Below, one piece after another: positions 7,697-13,317 of a stretch of DNA of 30,698 nucleotides. The notes beneath the pieces were generated by a model. That model saw only the letters and a program-made list of their open reading frames with translations. It did no database searches and was not told the origin of the DNA. The position numbers were made by a program, and so were the translations under genes. Position 1 is the stretch's first letter, and each line of letters opens with the position of its first letter. Source of the stretch: Leptofilum sp965368765 (GTDB lineage Bacteria; Chloroflexota; Anaerolineae; Promineifilales; Promineifilaceae); NCBI GenBank assembly GCA_965368765.1, contig CBDUOF010000010.1:1-30698 (forward strand), given 5' to 3'.

Positions 7697-9565
7697 TCAG
7701 GCCAATGCTTCTTCAATCCCGATTTGCAGCAGTTGCGCAAAGCGTGAGTTTGGATCGTTTAGCAGCTGTGTGCGCGGACCGTGTTCTTGAACACGGCCGT
7801 TTTCCAAAATCAAAATATCGTCGGCGCGCTGCACCGTGCGCAGTCGGTGGGCGATGATGATGGCGGTACGGCCGTTTAACAGGGTATCAATGGCTCGCTC
7901 CAGAAGTTGTTCCGTCGCTGGGTCTAACCGCGACGACGCTTCATCCAAAATCACCAGCTGTGGATTGCGCAAGAAGACGCGGGTAAAGGCCAGCAGCTGC
8001 GCCTCCCCGGCCGATAAACCTTGACCGCCCGATTTCAGCACCGTGTCTAGGCCATCTGGCAGCCCGGCCAGCCAATCACCCAGCCCCAGCGTTTGCAGGG
8101 CCGCCACAACGCTTGCGTCGGCAATGGGCGTTTTGGCAGGATCGTAGTTGCGGAAAAGCGTCAGGTTGTCTCGCACGGTTGCCTCAAAAAGCTGTACCTC
8201 CTGCGTCACCATGCCAATGTGTTGCCGCACATCGGCCAAGCTGACCTGGCGAACATCAATCCCGTCCAGGGTAATGCTGCCGGCATCCACGTCATACAGC
8301 CGAAAAAGCAGCCGTGTCAGCGTCGTTTTGCCACTGCCTGTGCGGCCCAGCAGGCCGAGGACTTTGCCGGGTTTTAGCTCAAAAGTGATGTCATGCAGCA
8401 CTTTTTGAGCCTGGAGATCGGAGACAGGAGCGTGCAGATTAGAGACTGGGGACTGTTCGCCGTTTACTGAATATTGCTTACTAGTCACAGATAGCTGATC
8501 TTTGTAGGCAAAGGAAACATTGTGGAAGGAAACGGCCGTTGCCCCTTCAGGCAGCGTTGCCGACACAGCCTCCTTAACCTCCGGCTCTAGCTGCAGAAAC
8601 TCATAGATGCGGTTAATGCTGGCGATGGCTCGCTGCATGGCACTGATTTGCCGCCGAATATACTTAATGGGTGATTCCATTAGGCGCACGTAGGCTACCA
8701 GCAGAAATAGCGTACCAACCGTGATCTGCCCTTGCAGGAACAGGGTGCCAGACATTGCCAACGTTGCCACAATGGCCACCACGTACAGCATATAGCTGCT
8801 GCTAAACGTGTAGCCACCAATCAAGTCGGCACGGACCCGGCTTTTCGCTACGGCTGCCAGCAGCGGGTACAGCTTGGCCATGACGTACGGTTCGCCCCCG
8901 TTGGCGCGAATATCTTCGGTACCGCCAATGCGTTCTTCTACGTAGCCATGCATTTTGGCGTACGCTTTGCTCACGTCACGCCACACGTTGACTGTTGGCT
9001 TGCGGATGAGTTGCAGCAGTCCAAGCGTCAACAGCCCATAGGCCAGGCCAATCAGACCAACACGCCAATCTTCCCGAAACAGCAGCAGCAGAATGCCCAA
9101 AACCAGAAAGCTATTGCCAAAAACCTGTATTAACAGACGAGAAAAATATTCTGCCAAATTGCTCACATCGCCATCGATCCGTTCGATGAGTTCGCCTGGC
9201 GTTTGCAGTTTATGAAAGCCCATATCCAGCTTCATGCAATGTTCTGTCAGGTCAGCGCGCAGGTTGTTGGTCGCCGCCCAGCCTAAATCTTCACTGAGGT
9301 AGGTGGTCCACAGCGCCACCGCTTTTTGCACGACGGTGACAACCAGAAAAAGAATGCCCAAGCCAACCAGCAGCCGCGTGGCGGCATTTGTTTCCGCTGC
9401 GTCTAAGAAGTCGCGAATGACCTGTGGGCCATAGAGCTGCAAACCGATGCTAACGGCAAGTAGCCCGCCCAACACCAGCAAACGACGGCTAAACGGCCGT
9501 AAATAGCGCTTCAATAGGTGCCAATGACTCATCGGCACCTTGCCAATGGCTGATTGTGTCATCAT
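7697..9565 (-). CDS. ABC exporter half-transporter with degenerate signature motif (LSAGE)
   Basis: 622 residues, six-helix membrane domain about 25-310 and ATPase about 340-620. Walker A GRTGSGKTT (407-415), Walker B LVILDE with catalytic E542, and His573 are intact. The signature reads LSAGE (517-521) instead of LSGGQ. A half with intact Glu and broken signature matches the half at 4008-5855, which has intact signature and Asp for Glu; together they would give one working and one degenerate ATP site. Residues about 357-388 are an unusual insertion between the A-loop tyrosine (FAYKD) and VLHDITF, encoded by repeat-like DNA. ATG ATG follows directly on the RIO kinase stop. Confidence 0.92.
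   Translation of the reverse strand: MMTQSAIGKVPMSHWHLLKRYLRPFSRRLLVLGGLLAVSIGLQLYGPQVIRDFLDAAETNAATRLLVGLGILFLVVTVVQKAVALWTTYLSEDLGWAATNNLRADLTEHCMKLDMGFHKLQTPGELIERIDGDVSNLAEYFSRLLIQVFGNSFLVLGILLLLFREDWRVGLIGLAYGLLTLGLLQLIRKPTVNVWRDVSKAYAKMHGYVEERIGGTEDIRANGGEPYVMAKLYPLLAAVAKSRVRADLIGGYTFSSSYMLYVVAIVATLAMSGTLFLQGQITVGTLFLLVAYVRLMESPIKYIRRQISAMQRAIASINRIYEFLQLEPEVKEAVSATLPEGATAVSFHNVSFAYKDQLSVTSKQYSVNGEQSPVSNLHAPVSDLQAQKVLHDITFELKPGKVLGLLGRTGSGKTTLTRLLFRLYDVDAGSITLDGIDVRQVSLADVRQHIGMVTQEVQLFEATVRDNLTLFRNYDPAKTPIADASVVAALQTLGLGDWLAGLPDGLDTVLKSGGQGLSAGEAQLLAFTRVFLRNPQLVILDEASSRLDPATEQLLERAIDTLLNGRTAIIIAHRLRTVQRADDILILENGRVQEHGPRTQLLNDPNSRFAQLLQIGIEEALA
8402..8497 (-). repeat. Degenerate short-period repeat inserted in frame in the ABC gene
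   Basis: Read on the minus strand the tract consists of phrases such as CAGTAAAC, CAGTCCCCAGTCTC, CTGTCTCCGATCTCC, a short-period style otherwise seen between genes (24893-24932 here). It encodes about 32 residues rich in S, V, Q and N (SVTSKQYSVNGEQSPVSN and onward) that are not part of the usual ATPase fold. No stop codon occurs, so the gene stays open. Its origin as inserted filler is inference. Confidence 0.55.
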
Positions 9566-10531
9566 CTAACCACCTGGTCCCATGTATGGCTCCCATAAAT
9601 CCCGGGCGATTTGCCCCGGATCGGAGTCGATGCCAAAGCTGCGAAAGTAATCACACACCCTCGTGATGTCCCGCTCCAGTAGCTCATAAGCGTGTGGATT
9701 GTGGCGAGCCTCTACCATTTGGGGGAAGTCGATCAGGTAAACGGCGCTCTCCCAGTACAAAATGTTGTAAGCAGAAAGGTCCCCGTGAATCAAATGGTTG
9801 TCCAGCATCAGCCAAACGTTGTCCATAATGCGCTGGAACAGCGGTTGCGCTTCCTCCCGTGGCAGGCGCACTTCGCTCAGGGTCGGAGCCGGGCCATATT
9901 CATCGCCGATGTATTCCATCAGGATGGTGTTACCCTGGTGCCCAATCGGTTTAGGCACGTTGGCTCCAGCCAGGTACAGTTGGGTTTGGGTACGGTATTC
10001 ATTCCCAATCCACCACTGAATATCGACCGATTTGCCGAAGTTGGTTTTTTTGCGCAGGGCGGTTTTGATGCGGCGCCCCTTTATTTGCTTGCCTTCGGCA
10101 TCACGCAGCTGGCGACCTGCTTTGTAGATAGCATCATTTTTAAGACTGCGCAGCATGCGGGGTCGGTACAGCTTGGCCGCGATTCGCTCCAACCCGGTGG
10201 CGGGGTGGGCGGTGCAGGCGTAGACGTTGGCCTCTTTGCCACCTTTCACCAGCCGGGTCACATCGCTGATGATTTGCTCGCGGTAAAAGTGTCCCACCGA
10301 GTCAATTACCCACTGTCGCTCGTGATGCAGGGGATCCAGCGCTTTGGCGTAGCTGGGCACCCAATTGTCGATGCCATCGTCCATAGCGCGAATTTCACGC
10401 ATGGTTTGTGAGGTACGGCCGTTTCCCGACTTAGCCTTTTTTCTAGAGCCAGGCCGATTGCGCCGGGCTTCCCGGCTGTTGTCGGTAAATTGATACGCTT
10501 CAAATTCTTCAAAAGCCTCAAATTTGTCCAT
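9566..10531 (-). CDS. RIO1-family atypical protein kinase/ATPase
   Basis: 321 residues. The RIO signature is clear: nucleotide loop VKGGKEANVY (95-104), Lys120 in IAAKLYRPR, the RIO1-type KNDAIYK region, catalytic loop HGDLSAYNIL (D251, N256) and metal site YLIDFPQ (D268). RIO1 proteins act in small-subunit ribosome maturation in archaea and eukaryotes; bacterial members are less understood. A charged 45-residue N-terminal extension precedes the fold. Its stop abuts the ABC exporter ATG, so it heads the transporter operon. No Shine-Dalgarno is visible; a CATAAT box lies only 3 bp before the ATG, so a leaderless or near-leaderless message is possible. Confidence 0.92.
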   Translation of the reverse strand: MDKFEAFEEFEAYQFTDNSREARRNRPGSRKKAKSGNGRTSQTMREIRAMDDGIDNWVPSYAKALDPLHHERQWVIDSVGHFYREQIISDVTRLVKGGKEANVYACTAHPATGLERIAAKLYRPRMLRSLKNDAIYKAGRQLRDAEGKQIKGRRIKTALRKKTNFGKSVDIQWWIGNEYRTQTQLYLAGANVPKPIGHQGNTILMEYIGDEYGPAPTLSEVRLPREEAQPLFQRIMDNVWLMLDNHLIHGDLSAYNILYWESAVYLIDFPQMVEARHNPHAYELLERDITRVCDYFRSFGIDSDPGQIARDLWEPYMGPGG

Positions 10532-10629
10532 TAGATTATGTTTAAGCCGGTTTTAGAATGGTCCGGCGAACATTCCAATGCGTTTCAGATAGAGGTGTGG
10601 CTTTTGCTTAGAAGGGGAGTTGGGCAAGA

Positions 10630-10669
10630 GAAACAAAAAGCCACCGATCAGCGTTGTGTGATGGTGGCT
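10630..10669 (-). terminator. Rho-independent terminator, distal, of the small-peptide unit
   Basis: On the minus strand AGCCACC plus ATCA pairs with TGAT plus GGTGGCT (one bulged base, 8-nt loop), followed by TTTTTGTTTCTC. The stem is strong and the T-run is on the minus-strand side, so it ends transcripts coming from the 23-residue peptide gene and insulates the RIO kinase operon. Confidence 0.75.
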
Positions 10670-10690
10670 GGCGTTACCGCAAGTAGGCAA

Positions 10691-10720
10691 CAAAAAAGCC
10701 ACAGGCTGTACACCCGTGGC
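10691..10720 (-). terminator. Terminator-like hairpin, proximal, of the small-peptide unit
   Basis: Minus-strand GCCAC pairs with GTGGC (five pairs plus two inner GC pairs after a mismatch) and is followed by six T and TTG. It is weaker than the hairpin at 10630-10669, which lies 22 bp further on, so the two probably act in series. Confidence 0.55.
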
Positions 10721-10729
10721 CGCGAAATC

Positions 10730-10753
10730 ATCCAAGAAAGATTAAGCTTGGAT
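10730..10753 (-). repeat. Hairpin directly after the small-peptide stop codon
   Basis: ATCCAAG at 10730-10736 pairs with CTTGGAT at 10747-10753 with a 10-nt loop. It begins two bases after the TAA of the 23-residue peptide gene and has no T-run, so it may stabilise the message rather than end it. Confidence 0.55.
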
Positions 10754-10755
10754 CC

Positions 10756-10827
10756 TTAGCAGTTTACAGGTGTACCCACACAACGTAAAGTTACGTTTCC
10801 GAAGATGTTATTATTTACTTGAGCCAT
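10756..10827 (-). CDS. 23-residue two-cysteine peptide, own transcription unit
   Basis: The frame reads MAQVNNNIFGNVTLRCVGTPVNC and ends TAA. I recognise no family. Support for expression is unusually good for such a short frame: a full AAGGAGGT at 10844-10837, nine bases before the ATG; a promoter with exact 17-bp spacing 40 bp further up (10868-10896); and two terminator hairpins after the stop. The peptide has no signal sequence or membrane segment; the C-terminal half ends in Cys16 and Cys23, which could form a disulfide loop, bind metal or be modified. The codons are A/T-richer than neighbours. It could also be a regulatory leader or an sRNA that happens to be translated. The protease gene 159 bp upstream is on the same strand. 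Confidence 0.6.
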   Translation of the reverse strand: MAQVNNNIFGNVTLRCVGTPVNC

Positions 10828-10867
10828 CTTGTGGGTACCTCCTTAAAGAATTTTTGTTACGGCGAAC

Positions 10868-10896
10868 AGTCTACCATGCCTTTTTTTATCGGTCAA
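10868..10896 (-). promoter_or_regulatory. Sigma70-type promoter of the small-peptide unit
   Basis: Minus strand TTGACC (10896-10891), 17-bp spacer, TAGACT (10873-10868). Transcription would start near 10862 and give a leader of about 35 nt before the ATG at 10827, with the Shine-Dalgarno inside it. Confidence 0.7.
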
Positions 10897-10985
10897 GCAG
10901 AAATTTAAATGCAATAATCAATGTCGCTCGAAGTTTGAAACGACTGCGTTCTCTATTTTGCTTGGCAAGTTGGCTTCAGCTTAGC

Positions 10986-11732
10986 TCATAGATAGGTGAC
11001 GTGTCGAGAGTTTCGCAATAGATTTCTTTGGAACCTTGTGAGTTCGATTCCTGACCCCTCATCCGGATTGATAAGGTTTGAATTACCATAGCTACCGTGC
11101 CAGAGTCCGCAAGCATGGGATATTTCGTGGGCTAACCATTTTGAAGGGGATGATACATCATCGCCTCCACTTGGATTGCTCAAGCCATCCAGACCCAGCG
11201 TTACATAATCTGTTAGCGGGCCAAGGGAGCAGCCTTTAACCCCACGCACATCCCGAACGATGAATGCAGTCACTGGCGCCGCGTATCCGGTTAAGATTCC
11301 TGACATGTTCCGAGCCGTTCGTCGACCAAACAGATCTCCGGCTTCACCCAGCTCTTCTTTCCAGGCATCAAAGCCGCAGCCAACCTCTAGGGCAGCGGTG
11401 GGCGCTGCATGGCCCAATGTTTCAATGAACACGCCACCTGCAGCAATAATATTTACGTTTGCCTGACTCTTGAAAATGAGTTTGGCGAAGTCGAGCGTAG
11501 GCGCCACGCCGTTTGGCGTTGTGAGTGCTGAATTGGATTCGTCGTGGAGGATCACGATTCGCAACCGCAACTTCTTGGCTGGCAGAAAACCAATTAAGCC
11601 AAGTCCAAAATCGATAAGACCAACGACCCTATTGAGAATAGTTTTGGCAGCGTTTACGGCTTGACCAATGGCACTCCCCACAGCACGCGCTGCTTTTTTT
11701 AAACCACTTGTCACTGAAGAAAAGAATCCCAT
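10986..11732 (-). CDS. Metzincin-type zinc metalloprotease with amphipathic N-terminus
   Basis: 248 residues from the ATG at 11732, chosen because AGGAG lies seven bases upstream; a GTG at 11759 gives nine more residues with no such site. The motif HEISHACGLWH (202-212) is a full HExxHxxGxxH metzincin zinc site. The following SNLINPDEGSGIELTRFQ resembles the matrixin end SNLM-P...LT-Q, but the Met-turn methionine is Ile. Residues 1-52 are an amphipathic, glycine-rich, cationic stretch (GFFSSVTSGLKKAARAVGSAIGQAV) without a classic signal peptide, resembling membrane-active peptides or a chaperoned pro-segment. The substrate is unknown. It stands alone between the small-peptide unit and a divergent lipoprotein gene. 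Confidence 0.75.
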   Translation of the reverse strand: MGFFSSVTSGLKKAARAVGSAIGQAVNAAKTILNRVVGLIDFGLGLIGFLPAKKLRLRIVILHDESNSALTTPNGVAPTLDFAKLIFKSQANVNIIAAGGVFIETLGHAAPTAALEVGCGFDAWKEELGEAGDLFGRRTARNMSGILTGYAAPVTAFIVRDVRGVKGCSLGPLTDYVTLGLDGLSNPSGGDDVSSPSKWLAHEISHACGLWHGSYGNSNLINPDEGSGIELTRFQRNLLRNSRHVTYL

Positions 11733-11790
11733 AATTTGTCTCCTATCATCTGGCTGCACAAGGGTGACGCCTGGAAGGTGGCTGCGCTTG

Positions 11791-11806
11791 TATACATAAA
11801 TGTATA
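11791..11806. promoter_or_regulatory. Candidate operator palindrome upstream of the metalloprotease gene
   Basis: TATACAT-AA-ATGTATA, a perfect 7-bp inverted repeat with a 2-bp centre, 59 bp before the protease start and 139 bp before the divergent lipoprotein start. On the minus strand TATACA inside it can also serve as a -10 box, so a regulator bound here would block the promoter. No second copy was seen in the window. Confidence 0.4.
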
Positions 11807-11944
11807 TATGGCCTTGAACGAAGCGGAACGGCCGTTTTCCAGCATATTCTCAAAATGATCCTGTTGGAACATTCTTTTGCCCCAAATCGTTTGATGCGTA
11901 GGGTCCTGGTGGCTCGATTTTGATTTTCTGTATGGAGGCGTTAC

Positions 11945-13276
11945 ATGAAATCTGGAAGAACGATTGTCTTGCTGTTGATTAGCTTGTTGTCAGCTTGCTC
12001 ACCGGGCGGTGCGGAACCCGCCCTGGAGGCAACGGCCGTTCCCGCTTCAGACCTGAACCCCGACGCGCAGGCTTACGCCGCTGATCATGGCATCAGTCTG
12101 GCGGAAGCCTCGCGCCGCCTGAACCTGCAAGACGAAATTGGTGAACTCGGGGCTGCTTTGGAAGCCAACGAAGCCGACACGTTTGCTGGATTGTGGATTG
12201 AGCATGAGCCAATTTACAAGGTTGTGGTGGCGTTAGTAGGGGATGTTGGGGAGGAGGTGATACGGCCGTATCTCACCGATCCGGCCCTGGCCGACATCAT
12301 CGAAATACGCCCTGCCCACTACACGCTGGCTGAACTGCAAGCCGCCCAGATGGAAGCTTTTCGGATTATTGGTCAGCTAGAACCATTCTCCGTTGCCGGC
12401 GGCGTGGACGTTAAGCAAAATCAGGTTTATCTGACAGTGGGCAACCCTGAACTATTCCTGGAGGCCATCGCCGACGCCGGGTATGAACTCCCGCCGATGG
12501 TGATCATAGAGCCGATCGATCCCGAAAACATCCCTGAAAGCAATGCCGGCGGCGTAAACGAATACACGATGTCCGATGGCCAGACGCTCTTCTTTCCACG
12601 ACAGGCCCCAGCCGTGGCAGGCATGGACGCGTTGCTGGAAGGCACGCTCATTCTGGACGATAGTGGCTGTTTGCGAGTGCAGCATGAAAGCGTGCCGTTG
12701 GCAGAAGCGCCTGTCGTGATTTGGCATTACGATTTCTCGCTGGAAATCAGCGATGAGGAAATTGTGGTGCTGAACGGTGCTGGCGATCCGATCGGCCGGG
12801 TGGGCGAGTGGACGCGGATGGGCGGTGGTGAAAGTCGCACCGTCAGTCAGCCGGAGATGCCCGATGCCTGCCCCGGCCCCTACTGGATTTTGGGCAGCAT
12901 TGATACCCTGGCCGAACAAGCGATTCCCGATATCTACCTTCAACCGGTCAGCACTGGCAGCGGGGCAACCTATTACTTTCAGTCCAGAGCAGCGGCGGAT
13001 GAAGGCAGTATCAGCGGCACATTTTCTATCGAGGATGGCTGTTTCCAGGTGGATGGCTTTACTATCTTTTGGCCACCGGACATCTGGCCCGATTCAGACG
13101 TCAGTCCACTGCAAATTGTCTACCGAAAAGATAATGTTGAGGCAGTTTTGTTTACTTTAGGTGAGGAAGTTGAACTGTCTGGCGGCGAAAAGACGGCCGT
13201 AGATTACCGCTTCTTTGAGAACAAAGTGACCTGCCCTGGTCCATTCTGGGGTGTGGCAGCCCTTTTACCTAAATGA
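11945..13276 (+). CDS. Lipoprotein resembling an isolated streptogrisin-type protease prodomain
   Basis: 443 residues. A lipobox LLSAC gives lipidated Cys18, followed by a Pro/Ala linker with a TAVP phrase from the octamer at 12032. Residues 40-180 (YAADHGISLAEASRRLNLQDEIGELGAALEANEADTFAGLWIEHEP and onward) look like the prodomain of alpha-lytic/streptogrisin serine proteases, but no His-Asp-Ser peptidase domain follows. The C-terminal 250 residues hold two Cys-containing beta-rich repeats (each near DGCF or DSGCL with later CPGPYW or CPGPFW), perhaps a duplicated domain. GGAGG is six bases before the ATG. Function unknown; a cell-surface binding or inhibitor role is speculation. Confidence 0.75.
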   Translation: MKSGRTIVLLLISLLSACSPGGAEPALEATAVPASDLNPDAQAYAADHGISLAEASRRLNLQDEIGELGAALEANEADTFAGLWIEHEPIYKVVVALVGDVGEEVIRPYLTDPALADIIEIRPAHYTLAELQAAQMEAFRIIGQLEPFSVAGGVDVKQNQVYLTVGNPELFLEAIADAGYELPPMVIIEPIDPENIPESNAGGVNEYTMSDGQTLFFPRQAPAVAGMDALLEGTLILDDSGCLRVQHESVPLAEAPVVIWHYDFSLEISDEEIVVLNGAGDPIGRVGEWTRMGGGESRTVSQPEMPDACPGPYWILGSIDTLAEQAIPDIYLQPVSTGSGATYYFQSRAAADEGSISGTFSIEDGCFQVDGFTIFWPPDIWPDSDVSPLQIVYRKDNVEAVLFTLGEEVELSGGEKTAVDYRFFENKVTCPGPFWGVAALLPK

Positions 13277-13279
13277 GTC

Positions 13280-13312
13280 AGGTGCGACGCACTTTTGAAG
13301 TGCATCGCACCT
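13280..13312. repeat. REP-like palindrome / bidirectional terminator between convergent genes
   Basis: AGGTGCGA-c-GCACTT, a TTG loop, then AAGTGC-a-TCGCACCT: 14 pairs with a single mismatch, 3 bp after the lipoprotein stop and 5 bp before the MauG gene stop. There is no good T-run on either side. The compact, highly self-complementary form is like repetitive extragenic palindromes. Confidence 0.6.
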
Positions 13313-13317
13313 CTAGT

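Noticed and set aside
9692..10411. A 239-codon plus-strand frame opposite the RIO kinase
   Set aside because: The minus-strand frame contains every RIO catalytic motif; the antisense product has no recognisable domain or ribosome site.
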